Shown here piece after piece: positions 44,443-53,513 of a stretch of 64,000 nucleotides of DNA. This stretch comes from Mesobacillus boroniphilus (lineage in GTDB: Bacteria > Bacillota > Bacilli > Bacillales > Cytobacillaceae): assembly GCF_018424685.1 (NCBI RefSeq), contig NZ_QTKX01000001.1, positions 1,736,001 to 1,800,000 on the forward strand. The letters run 5' to 3'. The notes beneath the pieces are model-generated. The model made no database searches and was not told the origin of the DNA. It worked only from the letters and a program-made list of their open reading frames with translations. Position 1 is the first letter of the stretch, and each line of letters opens with the position of its first letter. A program made the translations under genes and the position numbers.

Positions 44443-44604
44443 TCTGTCACCCTCACTTTGCAAAATATTAATTTGTCCATTATAACATGAAAAATATGCA
44501 TGTCGATTGAATTTTTTAAATATTTAAAATTATAGGCTTTCATGTTGAATAAAATGGTAGTAAAATAACATATAATAACGAAAATACGCTGGAGGGAATG
44601 AGAA

Positions 44605-44826
44605 ATGGAATTTTTTTTAAACAGTTATGACGGGGCTTTACCGGTAGAAGTTACACTTGATGAGGATAATGGCCGCTACATGATTCGGAAAAGTGATACA
44701 AGCGGGGAGTACTTCAATAGTCCGCTGGAAATGGTAAAGTGGATTCGCGACAACTTCAAACCAGATGATTTTTGCATACCTGCAGAATTCACCCAAATGA
44801 TGAAAAGCCTTGCACAATTTGAATAA
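44605..44826 (+). CDS. Hypothetical protein, 73 aa
   Basis: MEFFLNSYDGALPVEVTLDED... is acidic, soluble and short, with FNSPLEMVKWIRDNFKPDDF in the middle. GGAGGGAATGAGAA precedes the ATG. It is divergent from ilvA. I recall no named family; it looks like a conserved Bacillus hypothetical. Confidence 0.7.
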   Translation: MEFFLNSYDGALPVEVTLDEDNGRYMIRKSDTSGEYFNSPLEMVKWIRDNFKPDDFCIPAEFTQMMKSLAQFE

Positions 44827-44862
44827 CAACTCCATAAATTCATCCAGCCATTTTTCTGAAAA

Positions 44863-44893
44863 TGAACAGCCCCTGCGACATGCAGGGGCTGTT
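44863..44893. terminator. Convergent terminator hairpin
   Basis: AACAGCCCCTGC/GCAGGGGCTGTT perfect 12-bp stem, 5-nt loop, between the 73-aa gene and the acyltransferase gene. T runs are weak on both strands. Confidence 0.7.
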
Positions 44894-44911
44894 GACATTT
44901 TAAGGAGTCAT

Positions 44912-45643
44912 TTATGAGGCAATCCTTTTTACTTTCCGGGATTGAATGATTATATCTCTTATTTCTTCAGCAAGGGAAATTAAGTCTTTATCCTTATATT
45001 GGCGGCTGTATACCGGAGGACTTATAATGACTTTTATTTTTGCAGGTTTGACAAGACGGCCGTTTTTCTCGAATACATCAGCCGTACCCTGGATTGAAAT
45101 TGGCACGATCGGAACCCCAGAATCTTTGGCAAGTCGGAAGCCTCCTGCTTTAAAAAGACCTACAGGACCACCCTTGCTTCTCGTTCCTTCCGGAAAAATC
45201 ACGAGTGAATTCCCCTTATTTAAAAGTTCCACCCCTGAAATAATTGAGCCAGCTGCTTTTTCACGATTCTTCCGGTCAATAAAAACACAACCAATAGCTT
45301 CCATCCAGGACGATAAAACCGGAACCTTCTTCACTTCAATTTTCGAAATGAAGCCAAAAGGTTTTTCAATGACCCCAATTAGTACTGGTATGTCAAAATT
45401 ACCTTCATGGTTACTGGCAAACAACACCGGACCTTCAGGTATATTATGAAGTCCCACTATCTCCACCTGTGACCCTGTCATTCCCATGAATGTTTTTGCC
45501 CATTTTTTTGGCGTCTCATGAATCAGTTTCTTTTTAATATCTGGTTTCAAATCTTCCGGCAATCTTTTTAATCTAGAAAGTCTGGGTATGGTGTAAACAA
45601 GAAAGCCACCCATATACAAAAAACACGCAATTAATCGAAGCAT
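44912..45643 (-). CDS. ypkP: 1-acylglycerol-3-phosphate acyltransferase-like YpkP (PlsC family), 243 aa
   Basis: The HX4D acyltransferase motif (SNHEGNFD) near residue 80 and FPEGTRSKGG near 152 mark the PlsC family. A hydrophobic N-terminus (about 2-20) docks it to the membrane. It acylates lysophosphatidic acid or a related glycerolipid. Positioned between ilvA and dfrA as in B. subtilis. Confidence 0.88.
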   Translation of the reverse strand: MLRLIACFLYMGGFLVYTIPRLSRLKRLPEDLKPDIKKKLIHETPKKWAKTFMGMTGSQVEIVGLHNIPEGPVLFASNHEGNFDIPVLIGVIEKPFGFISKIEVKKVPVLSSWMEAIGCVFIDRKNREKAAGSIISGVELLNKGNSLVIFPEGTRSKGGPVGLFKAGGFRLAKDSGVPIVPISIQGTADVFEKNGRLVKPAKIKVIISPPVYSRQYKDKDLISLAEEIRDIIIQSRKVKRIAS

Positions 45644-45726
45644 TGTTTCCTCCTAAGGTTATTCTGTTGTCATTATACTGGATTTAATGTTACCAGACTA
45701 TATGTATCGGAAAATTATGCAGAAAA

Positions 45727-45750
45727 AGAGCAGTCCTAAATGACTGCTCA
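45727..45750 (-). terminator. Terminator downstream of dfrA
   Basis: GAGCAGTC/GACTGCTC perfect stem with TTTTTC after it on the minus strand, about 85 nt past the dfrA stop. Confidence 0.8.
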
Positions 45751-45755
45751 GAGTT

Positions 45756-45797
45756 AAACAGGAGGTGTGGAATAATGACATTCCACACCTCCTGTTT
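45756..45797. other. 18-bp perfect hairpin between dfrA and its terminator
   Basis: AAACAGGAGGTGTGGAAT and ATTCCACACCTCCTGTTT are perfect complements with a 6-nt loop. It lies just upstream of the simple terminator on the minus transcript and lacks its own long T run. It holds a GGAGGTG that would be sealed in the stem. Confidence 0.8.
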
Positions 45798-45833
45798 TCA
45801 ATAATTTAAAGAGTCCTTAAAGCGACTGCATTC

Positions 45834-46319
45834 CTACTTCCGCTTATAAATTAAAAACTCATAGTCATAGGGGTTTTTTTCATCCTTCAGTCCGATTTCC
45901 CTTGATTCAAGCTCCCACTTTTCTATGTCAAAAACCGGAAAAAAGGTATCTCCTTCAAACTGATGATGGATCATTGTTAAATAGAGCTTGTCCGCCTCTG
46001 GCAATACTTCCTTAAAAATCTCCGCACCGCCGATGACGAAAACCTCTTCTTCTTTTTCCTTTGCATAACCCATGAAATCTTCAATGGAATTCATGACTAC
46101 ACAACCATCCTGCTGGTAGCTTTCATCACGTGTTACGATGATATTTTCTCTTCCAGGGAGAGGCTTGCCGATCGACTCGAACGTTTTTCTCCCCATCATG
46201 ATTGGATGTCCCATCGTTACTCGCTTGAAGAACTTTAAATCTTCTGGGAGCCTCCACGGGAGCTGGTTATGATATCCGATGACTCGATTTTCATCCATTG
46301 CCCAAATTAACGATATCAT
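45834..46319 (-). CDS. dfrA: Dihydrofolate reductase DfrA, 161 aa
   Basis: Family motifs: [29 protein letters not shown] with the catalytic Asp/Glu region, [15 protein letters not shown] and FVIGGAEIF. It regenerates tetrahydrofolate, using NADPH. Its ATG overlaps the thymidylate synthase stop (ATGA), so the two are translated together, matching their coupled reactions. Confidence 0.97.
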   Translation of the reverse strand: MISLIWAMDENRVIGYHNQLPWRLPEDLKFFKRVTMGHPIMMGRKTFESIGKPLPGRENIIVTRDESYQQDGCVVMNSIEDFMGYAKEKEEEVFVIGGAEIFKEVLPEADKLYLTMIHHQFEGDTFFPVFDIEKWELESREIGLKDEKNPYDYEFLIYKRK

Positions 46320-47110
46320 ACACTGACAACCCCTTTGATATGTGGATGCGCTTCATAATTGACCAACTCGAAATCTTCATATTTAAAGTCAAATATTGAC
46401 TTGACTTCAGGGTTGATTTTCATTTGCGGCAATGGCTTAGGATCCCGGGTAAGCTGCAGTTTAACCTGCTCCACGTGGTTCGAGTAAATATGGGTATCCC
46501 CGAAAGTATGGACGAACTCGCCCGGCTCAAGATCGCATACATGAGCGACCATCAATGTCAGCAAAGCATAGGAAGCGATGTTGAATGGCACGCCCAGGAA
46601 TACATCTGCCGATCTCTGATATAGCTGACAGGAAAGCTTGCCATCGGCTACGTAAAACTGAAACATACAATGACATGGAGGCAGAGCCATTTTATCGATT
46701 TCAGCCACATTCCATGCATTGACAATCATCCTTCTCGAATCAGGATTGGTTTTAATGGTATGGATCAATTCGGAAATCTGGTCCACCGTTTCTCCATCTG
46801 CACCTGTCCACGACCGCCACTGGCTGCCATAGACCGGGCCGAGTTCGCCTTTTTCATCTGCCCATTCATTCCAGATGCGTACCCCATTTTCCTGCAGGTA
46901 CTTCACATTTGTATCGCCATTCAGGAACCAAAGGAGTTCATGAATGATTGATCTCAAGTGGAGTTTTTTTGTTGTTAGCAGCGGAAATCCATCCTGGAGG
47001 TTAAAGCGCATTTGATAACCGAAAGTACTGATAGTACCGGTACCTGTACGATCTTCTTTTTTCACACCAGTATTCAAGACATGTTCGCAAAGCTCTAGAT
47101 ATTGTTTCAT
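46316..47110 (-). CDS. thyA: Thymidylate synthase ThyA-type, 264 aa
   Basis: Folate-dependent thymidylate synthase with the catalytic cysteine in [23 protein letters not shown] and the [13 protein letters not shown]-terminal block. It is the 264-residue E. coli-like form (called thyB in B. subtilis). Overlaps dfrA by 4 nt as a two-gene operon. Confidence 0.97.
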   Translation of the reverse strand: MKQYLELCEHVLNTGVKKEDRTGTGTISTFGYQMRFNLQDGFPLLTTKKLHLRSIIHELLWFLNGDTNVKYLQENGVRIWNEWADEKGELGPVYGSQWRSWTGADGETVDQISELIHTIKTNPDSRRMIVNAWNVAEIDKMALPPCHCMFQFYVADGKLSCQLYQRSADVFLGVPFNIASYALLTLMVAHVCDLEPGEFVHTFGDTHIYSNHVEQVKLQLTRDPKPLPQMKINPEVKSIFDFKYEDFELVNYEAHPHIKGVVSV

Positions 47111-47258
47111 GAATCTCCCTGCCCTTCAAAACGTTCGATTTCTTTTTCTTATTTTAGCAAATAAATCACCAATGGTGGAAGAATATATCCTTATTTCGAA
47201 TTCTCTTATTACTTTGCTATTTGATTCCATATTCCCTGCCGAAATGCACTAGAATAGC

Positions 47259-47283
47259 AAAAAAGGCCTACTTGAGGCCTTCG
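47259..47283 (-). terminator. Terminator overlapping the stop of the ATLF-type gene
   Basis: GAAGGCCTCAAGTAGGCCTTTTTT forms an AAGGCCT/AGGCCTT hairpin with T run on the minus strand, embedded in the last codons. Confidence 0.8.
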
Positions 47284-47969
47284 ATATATTGATAGGTTTG
47301 CGGTGCAGCTTCCCTAAGCAGTTTTGCCGGCAATCCGCCAATATAGAACATCGCAAAGCTTTCGGCAAAGTATTCCTCAGGGTAATCTAGGAAATAGGCA
47401 CGGCCTGGGAAGAGCAGCCGGCTTTCAAGCTTCCAGATTTCCAGGAACCTTTCCTCCTGCCTGATTCCGTCATAAACATGGCGGTCAAGTGAGTGTGCAA
47501 ATTCATGCAGTTCGAGATTGACAGAACCGTGTCCCTTTCCTTTTTCACTGCTGCCAATTTTCACAAGAACGGTCCTAGATCCTCCAATCCCGGGTACCTG
47601 ATCCCATGTCTTTTTAGATGTATAGCCTCGCGGAACGATCCCCTTCAAGTGGCTCGCCGTTGGATTATCCGTCAATCTGCCTTCAAATAACTTCACTTTA
47701 ATATTGCTGTCTACCGCTTTTAGTATCATGTTTTCAGGAAGAATCGTAAGCCTGTTAATAATCTTCGCCGCTTCTGCCTGGTCAAAGTCCTTTTCTGGCA
47801 AAACAATCAACTTACCAGCAAGACGTACGTCTTCAGGCTGCAGAGATTCATATAGTAAGGATTGTTTAGGATATTCATATAGAAAAATGCCATCCATATT
47901 GGCATTCGAGCTGCCGAGCAGCGTGAAGGAAAGTACGATAACCAAGAATATTTGAAAAAGCCTTCGCAT
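47268..47969 (-). CDS. Secreted metalloprotease of the ATLF / Pro-Pro endopeptidase type, 233 aa
   Basis: A signal peptide (about 1-23) leads to a single domain with the zinc motif HEFAH at 155-159 followed by SLD, and EYFAESFA at 199-206 whose glutamate is the likely third ligand. This layout is that of anthrax lethal factor's catalytic domain and of PPEP-1/2 of Clostridioides and Paenibacillus, which cut between prolines in surface proteins. Length equals the stand-alone PPEPs. Substrate here is unknown. Single-gene unit. Confidence 0.85.
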   Translation of the reverse strand: MRRLFQIFLVIVLSFTLLGSSNANMDGIFLYEYPKQSLLYESLQPEDVRLAGKLIVLPEKDFDQAEAAKIINRLTILPENMILKAVDSNIKVKLFEGRLTDNPTASHLKGIVPRGYTSKKTWDQVPGIGGSRTVLVKIGSSEKGKGHGSVNLELHEFAHSLDRHVYDGIRQEERFLEIWKLESRLLFPGRAYFLDYPEEYFAESFAMFYIGGLPAKLLREAAPQTYQYIEGLK

Positions 47970-48133
47970 TTATTTTCCCCTTCCCTGGTGTTTATTTCTC
48001 GAGGTGTAAAAATGGTGGATTTTCTGAGGGAATTACCCATTAGTAATCTACTAAAATTATAACATATGACCGCTTGCCTGCTGGCTGAGAATTTCAGGAA
48101 GGTACTAACGCATTTCATTATAATTTCGCAATC

Positions 48134-48166
48134 AAAAAAACCCATCCAAACCAGATTTGGATGAGT
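48134..48166 (-). terminator. Terminator after the telA/yceH gene
   Basis: CATCCAAA/TTTGGATG stem, 5-nt loop, then GGGTTTTTTT on the minus strand. Confidence 0.85.
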
Positions 48167-48185
48167 CATTCAAGTTATTAAGCAG

Positions 48186-49289
48186 TTATTGCTGCTTACT
48201 ATTCTTAAAGTTTTCCTGAAGCTCATTTAAGCGTTGCTTCCCTTCTTCACGGAGGCGCTTATTTTCTTCCTCAATGACCTTTGTTTCCTGCATCCCCTTC
48301 AGGATAATATTAAAGCATTCTTCAATCGTCTCAACCTTGATGCCTGGTGTACCTGATAGGCGGGCAATATCAACATTTTGACTGGCAATATTCCGGGCAT
48401 TCCTGATCATTACCTCATTCGTCCGCCGGTCAAGCTCTTTCATTGAATCAGCCACCAACTTTTGCCTCTTTGCTGCAACGGCCTGTATCAAACCATTCTT
48501 GAAAATGGGAATGGTCGTTACAAATGCCGAGTTGATTTTTGCAATGAGCTTCGCATTACCTCGCTGAAGCAGCTTTACTTGAGGCGCAGTCTGCATAGCG
48601 ACCATTTTTGCAATTCCAAGGTCATAGATTCTTTGTTCAAGGAGCTCAATCACATTACATAGTGAATCAAGTTCCATTGACCTCATTTGATCACCATTCA
48701 AAGCATTTTGTTCAAGTTGCGGAAGCTTGTTTGTTTTCAATTCATTCAGCTTCAGTTCTGCAGCCACCACATATTTCTCAAGTGTTAAGTAATATTGATG
48801 GATCTGTTCATACATGCGTTCAAGCATAGTCGTTGTTTCTGCCATCTCATGCTGGTATTTTGAGATTTCCACATATACCTGTTCTATTTCCATTCCCATC
48901 GACTGGTATTTGCTATACAGCCTATCCATTGTCTTTTCTCTTCTCTTGAATAGCTTGCTGATCAGTCCTCCGGAAGTTTTTTCAAAATCCTTTTTGTCAA
49001 AATGATCCATTATCTTGCCTAGATGGTTGAGCAGTTGTCCTGAGTCCTCTACATTGTTCGTCCGCATAACACCAAGGATTTGATCAGATAACCGGGAAAC
49101 TTCAACAGCTGGCTCCTTCCCGTATTCGAGAATGTTGATGATATCATGTTCATCAATGCTCCGTGCCAGCTTCTGTACCTCAGGCTCATTCCTCAATGCC
49201 AACTTTATATCGGAAACCGTCGCTTCACTCAACTGCACCTTCGACTTGTCAATTGAAGGGCTGACATTTTGATCATGAGCAGGATTCAT
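48186..49289 (-). CDS. yceH: TelA-family toxic anion resistance protein (YceH), 367 aa
   Basis: A long helical, coiled-coil-rich protein of the TelA/KlaA family: GLISKLFKRREKTMDRLYSKYQSMG and a run of heptads through the middle, then FVTTIPIFKNGLIQAVAAKRQK. In B. subtilis yceH belongs to a SigB/SigM/SigW stress operon with terC-like yceF and yceG. It starts 4 nt after yceG with AAGGAGAG upstream. The mechanism of tellurite or envelope-stress protection is unknown. Confidence 0.9.
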   Translation of the reverse strand: MNPAHDQNVSPSIDKSKVQLSEATVSDIKLALRNEPEVQKLARSIDEHDIINILEYGKEPAVEVSRLSDQILGVMRTNNVEDSGQLLNHLGKIMDHFDKKDFEKTSGGLISKLFKRREKTMDRLYSKYQSMGMEIEQVYVEISKYQHEMAETTTMLERMYEQIHQYYLTLEKYVVAAELKLNELKTNKLPQLEQNALNGDQMRSMELDSLCNVIELLEQRIYDLGIAKMVAMQTAPQVKLLQRGNAKLIAKINSAFVTTIPIFKNGLIQAVAAKRQKLVADSMKELDRRTNEVMIRNARNIASQNVDIARLSGTPGIKVETIEECFNIILKGMQETKVIEEENKRLREEGKQRLNELQENFKNSKQQ

Positions 49290-49293
49290 GAGC

Positions 49294-50931
49294 TTAATCT
49301 CTCCTTAGGATTTTTAAGATCCCTTGATAAATTACTTTTTTAATGACGGAAGGTTCATTTAGCTCTTGTTCAAATACAACATCCTCCAGCCAGTGGGATA
49401 CGAATGCGCTCTTATCGATGTATTTTTCTATATCACTGTGACCAGCAGGGTTATAAATTACTAAATCAACACCAAATTGATTTAATAACAGCAGAAGTGC
49501 AGCATCTGGCCTGGTCAGCGATCCGTTAAGCTGGTTATTAAACACTATTAACTTTGGCACGTTTTGGGAGTAATCGAACTTCTGAAGCATCTTCAATACA
49601 AATTCCGGTATCTGCATCGCCTGGTTGAACAAATATACCTTGACATCATCCTCACTCTCACTATTCTGCGGCTTCAGTGTTGGCATGGCACATAGATTTC
49701 TGATTGCAGAGGCAAGGCCTTTTTGCAGACCAGAAGGCAGGTGGTTATACTTCCAAACACGGGCACCTGCCATCTTTTCCGGATTTAACAGGCCGTCATT
49801 GTCTAAAGACTTATGATAATGGAATCGAAAGTCATTGTTTGCACCCGGAGAAAATGGAAAACTTTTAACGAGAAATGTATTTTCTTGCAAAATTAATCCA
49901 TGGAAGCGATTCCAATACTCACGGCGACTACTGGTAACCCCATTAATTTTTGCAAACAAGGCAGGAATCTTAACCGTTCTGTTCTCCACTTCAAAATATG
50001 GTCTGATCATCGCCTTTTCCCTGCCAACTAAAAACAATTCGTCATACGTTGTCTTCAAGGTAATGGCTTTGGGTTCGTAATCTCTCAACTGCCATGGTTT
50101 ATAAAAAAACGTTCCTTCATAGTTTAGGATTTTTTCAATTTCCCTTGATGCCAGGTATGCCACCGTAGTGGTTTGCATACTCTTTTCCATTGGAAACGGT
50201 TTCGGATTACCTGTCTCCGGGAAAATATGGACAAAGGCATTCAACCTATCCAGTGCGGTTATTGCTAATACGTCATTTCCCGCCGGTGTGAAAGTAACCA
50301 GATCGCACCCAAGTTCGATCAGAAAGTATAATAGGTACTGATGGCTTTTCCGATAGTTTCCATACCAGAGAAAAGCAGGCATATCCCATTCAGGATCTGC
50401 TTTCTTTAGATGGTGATTCAGAAGGTGGAAGACCCATCCAATGACATCGTTAAGAACAGTAATGAACTCATTGCTCTCAAGCCCGCCTTTTTCCGTTCTT
50501 GCATATAGATCGATCATATTAATCGCAGCTTCTCTTGTTTGTCTATTGATCAGGAAGTTATCTAATGTGGGCAGTAACTTTTCTTGATCCAGCATTTCCA
50601 CAAAGCGTTTTATTGAGAAATTTTGTTCATCGCAAAATTCGTATATTTTTTGTATTGATTTTAAATGGGGGTGATTGATTGAATTTTTTAATGAATGATC
50701 GCTTAACAAGATCAGCCTGTTTGAGTGAACATAGTCATACAATTGGTTATAATATTCCACTTCATCATGCGGAATACCGATGAACCTGGCAGTGACTTGG
50801 CCGATATGTGTGAAAGGACCTTCTATTTGATAAAATGGCCGCTCACTTGCAGGAGTATTTAACAGGTCCAACCAATTGTCGTATGTAACAGGCAATCGAT
50901 GTATGATTAATTGGTTTATTGGTGAATACAT
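49294..50931 (-). CDS. yceG: YceG-like protein, 545 aa
   Basis: A large soluble protein without membrane segments, of the YceG family found always next to TelA and TerC proteins. Visible features include KKADPEWDMPAFLWYGNYRKS and the C-terminal LLNQFGVDLVIYNPAGHSDIEKYI, but no catalytic motif I can name. Predicted to act with YceH in the Ter-type stress system. ATG at 50931; no clear promoter was found upstream. Confidence 0.88.
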   Translation of the reverse strand: MYSPINQLIIHRLPVTYDNWLDLLNTPASERPFYQIEGPFTHIGQVTARFIGIPHDEVEYYNQLYDYVHSNRLILLSDHSLKNSINHPHLKSIQKIYEFCDEQNFSIKRFVEMLDQEKLLPTLDNFLINRQTREAAINMIDLYARTEKGGLESNEFITVLNDVIGWVFHLLNHHLKKADPEWDMPAFLWYGNYRKSHQYLLYFLIELGCDLVTFTPAGNDVLAITALDRLNAFVHIFPETGNPKPFPMEKSMQTTTVAYLASREIEKILNYEGTFFYKPWQLRDYEPKAITLKTTYDELFLVGREKAMIRPYFEVENRTVKIPALFAKINGVTSSRREYWNRFHGLILQENTFLVKSFPFSPGANNDFRFHYHKSLDNDGLLNPEKMAGARVWKYNHLPSGLQKGLASAIRNLCAMPTLKPQNSESEDDVKVYLFNQAMQIPEFVLKMLQKFDYSQNVPKLIVFNNQLNGSLTRPDAALLLLLNQFGVDLVIYNPAGHSDIEKYIDKSAFVSHWLEDVVFEQELNEPSVIKKVIYQGILKILRRD

Positions 50932-51155
50932 AGTATCACTTCCCGATGAGGACGATAATCTAAAATTAATGATTAGGATTTTTAAATTGTCTGATTATAC
51001 TAATAATCATACCATATAAAGAAACGTCTTTTGGGCTTGTAATAGCAGTACGGACAAGAACCTCAAAAGTTTCAAGAAAGTTCGTAAATCCCGATTTCAC
51101 CTTTATTCCTGTCCATGCATATAGATGAATACTTAAACCTGGAAGGTGAATTCAC

Positions 51156-51416
51156 ATGCGCTTTATTTATAAAAGAGAGCCTATTGAAAATTTGCAGTTT
51201 GAATTACGGAAAGTCAGCCAAGTTATGTGCTCTGGTGGTCTTGTTTTGTTTGATTTATTGTTTTATTCACTTATTCTCACTCTCTTAATCACTCCAGCAG
51301 CCTCCCCGTTCCTCCACTTCACAGGCAACTTTTTACTCATATATGTATCATTTGCCTGCATATTCTTATTTGTCAGGAGGACATTAAGAGAGGTCTCTGA
51401 GTATCACGAAAAGTAG
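51156..51416 (+). CDS. Small membrane protein, 86 aa
   Basis: Two hydrophobic stretches (about residues 29-47 and 56-74) and a charged tail predict a two-pass membrane protein. GGAAGGTG precedes the ATG. It is read opposite to its neighbours, in the middle of the yceF/yceG/yceH region, and splits yceF from yceG. No family recognised. Confidence 0.7.
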   Translation: MRFIYKREPIENLQFELRKVSQVMCSGGLVLFDLLFYSLILTLLITPAASPFLHFTGNFLLIYVSFACIFLFVRRTLREVSEYHEK

Positions 51417-51458
51417 GATTCGAGTCCCATTTTATTTCAAAATTAGTTGCATGGAATG

Positions 51459-51490
51459 AAAAAAAAGGAACAGACCTGCATCCGTTCCTG
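51459..51490 (-). terminator. Terminator after yceF
   Basis: GGAAC/GTTCC stem extended by AGGAACGG-type pairs, followed by eight T on the minus strand. Confidence 0.7.
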
Positions 51491-51497
51491 AATTCCA

Positions 51498-52286
51498 TTA
51501 TTGGACATTCTTTTGCTGCCCGTTTACTTCAGCTTTTTTCTTATTCAAGTAGTGGACGACAAATGTTGCCGTAAAAGTGATCAGCAACAGGATAAAGAAA
51601 TAGGCATGTTCTATATGGATGCCGAATACACCAGCTAACATTTTTGCGGATATGATAAAAATCAGGATGTAGGCAGTTGTCTCAAGTTCAGGTATCCGCT
51701 CAATCAATCTAAGGAATACTCCCGCAACTCCTCGCATCATCAAAACACCCAGCATACCGCCAAGAAGCAAGACCCACACTTCCTCGCTGATGCCCAATGC
51801 CGCCAGGACACTGTCCACAGAGAAGGCAATATCCATTAATTCCACTGCAGCAACTGTACCCCAGAATGTACCAAACAACCGGATCAGCAGTCCGCTCTGA
51901 TTGATCCCTGCAACTTCCCCGTTTTCCTGGCTCTCCCCTTTTTTCTTTTCGATAAAGTATTTGATTGCAAGCCAGGCAAGATAACCTGCGCCGATTACTT
52001 TCACCCACCAGAACTCGATTAAATATACTCCTACTCCAATGGCTATGAATCTGAACGCATATGCGCCAAGCAATCCATAGAACAACGCTCTTTTCCTTTG
52101 TTTCTCCGGCAAATGTTTTACCATCACAGCCAGCACTAAGGCGTTATCAGCAGATAAAAGCCCTTCAAGGATGACGAGTGTACCGATTAACCCCCAGCTG
52201 ACAGGATCCGTTAAAACCTCGACCCACATATCCCAATTAAAAAACTGGACATAAGTATCAACAAACCCTTGTAGTATGTCTGCCAT
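51498..52286 (-). CDS. yceF: TerC-family membrane protein (YceF), 262 aa
   Basis: Multi-pass TerC fold with the conserved acidic residues in ILEGLLSADNALVLAVM and AVELMDIAFSVDSVLAALG, which form a metal-binding site in the membrane. TerC proteins are linked to manganese export or metalation of secreted proteins. The ATG at 52286 follows GGGAGG. It forms a ter-type cluster with yceG and yceH, although separated by a small plus-strand gene. Confidence 0.93.
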   Translation of the reverse strand: MADILQGFVDTYVQFFNWDMWVEVLTDPVSWGLIGTLVILEGLLSADNALVLAVMVKHLPEKQRKRALFYGLLGAYAFRFIAIGVGVYLIEFWWVKVIGAGYLAWLAIKYFIEKKKGESQENGEVAGINQSGLLIRLFGTFWGTVAAVELMDIAFSVDSVLAALGISEEVWVLLLGGMLGVLMMRGVAGVFLRLIERIPELETTAYILIFIISAKMLAGVFGIHIEHAYFFILLLITFTATFVVHYLNKKKAEVNGQQKNVQ

Positions 52287-52330
52287 TCTAGATGTTCCTC
52301 CCATTTTTTTGGTTCTTAGGCTCTGTATAG

Positions 52331-52353
52331 AAAAACCCAGCATCAGCCGGGCC
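52331..52353 (-). terminator. Terminator downstream of ypjP
   Basis: CCCGGC/GCTGGG short hairpin followed by TTTTTC on the minus strand, between ypjP and yceF. Confidence 0.65.
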
Positions 52354-52478
52354 TCTATAAAAACTTATTTCGTTTTACTTAATTTAAGTCCTAAATCAGC
52401 CAAAATAAATGAGATTCAATCATGTTTTATTGATCATTACGCAGTATTCCGGAGGTTAAAATCCGTCAATCTTTATCC

Positions 52479-53060
52479 TCAGCTTCTCCATTTAGGCGGG
52501 GTATTTTTAGCCCAAAATATTCTCCCAAGCTCATAATGGTTCTGGAAGTTATCATGATAAGTGTGGTAGTGGAAATTAAACCAGAAACCATCCTTCGGCG
52601 GCTGGTCCCTCCGCACGTGGAACCGGATAATGTCCTTTCCATTATCGCCGATTATATGGAATATTTTTTCCGACTCACCACCACCAGGCATTTCGGTGAT
52701 ACGGAGAGAATTCAGCTTTTCTCCAGGATACTGGATAGCTACCATTTCAATCGCCTTTTCGATGTTTGGCAAAACACTTTGCCTGAATTCATCCTCAATC
52801 ACAGGACCAATTTTTGCACCGAATTTCTGAAAAGATTGTTGTTCCGCTTCCATCATTGCTCTATGAATGAACGCGTCCTTCTCCGCGTCCTCATCTAGGG
52901 GAACACCCAGCGAATCAATGAAACTTGTTTCAGTGGCGGTCGATTTTTCTGATCTTTCAGCGGTAGTTGTCAGAAACCCATTCACCTGGGCAGGAGACAC
53001 CATCCCAAAAGTGACAATGGAGATCATGACAACGAGCGATTTGCGCAGCCATGCGGGCAT
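52479..53060 (-). CDS. ypjP: YpjP family protein, 193 aa
   Basis: An N-terminal hydrophobic segment (about 5-25) suggests export or anchoring. The rest carries ERSEKSTATETSFIDSLGVPL and a His/Phe-rich end (DGFWFNFHYHTYHDNFQNHYELG). It matches the YpjP family of Bacillus by sequence style; the B. subtilis gene lies near thyB and dfrA. Function unknown. The ATG at 53060 follows AAGGATG. Confidence 0.82.
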   Translation of the reverse strand: MPAWLRKSLVVMISIVTFGMVSPAQVNGFLTTTAERSEKSTATETSFIDSLGVPLDEDAEKDAFIHRAMMEAEQQSFQKFGAKIGPVIEDEFRQSVLPNIEKAIEMVAIQYPGEKLNSLRITEMPGGGESEKIFHIIGDNGKDIIRFHVRRDQPPKDGFWFNFHYHTYHDNFQNHYELGRIFWAKNTPPKWRS

Positions 53061-53294
53061 GTGGATCACATCCTTATGTAAATAAGAAATAATTAACTTT
53101 AAAAATAGCAATCTGCCTAATTATATATTGTTGCGTAAAAATAGCTTGAACTGGGAATAATATAATAAATTTACTTAGTATTATTATAACTTGTTTATAC
53201 GTAAAATTGGGCAAAGGGTTTCAGATTTTTCAAAAATGGTAATAAGGAAATATTAGAGGCTTCATTACTGAAGTGAAAAAGGGAGGTCAAAAGT

Positions 53295-53372
53295 ATGGAG
53301 TGGACATCGATCTTTGTTGCAACCAGCCTATTTATGCTCGCTTATTTTGTCTATTTGGCAATTGCTGATTAA
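53295..53372 (+). CDS. Tiny single-pass membrane peptide, 25 aa
   Basis: MEWTSIFVATSLFMLAYFVY and five more residues form one membrane helix ending IAD. GGGAGGTCAAAAGT precedes the ATG, a strong and well-spaced site. The size and layout recall small membrane proteins that modulate transporters or kinases. It is the only gene supported in the 440-nt gap 53061-53500; the rest is AT-rich. Confidence 0.6.
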   Translation: MEWTSIFVATSLFMLAYFVYLAIAD

Positions 53373-53478
53373 TCCGTAATTGAGATGAGATGGACGGACA
53401 GTATCATCTATTTATTATCCGTCACGAGAAAAATAATGGCATCTGACCATTTTCAAGAATGGGTGGAATTTGTTACAT

Positions 53479-53513
53479 ACAAAAAGAATGAGGTTATGCC
53501 TCATTCTTTTTCT
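53479..53513 (-). terminator. Terminator after ypiP
   Basis: AAAGAATGAGG/CCTCATTCTTT stem with T runs on both strands, overlapping the ypiP stop. Confidence 0.85.
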
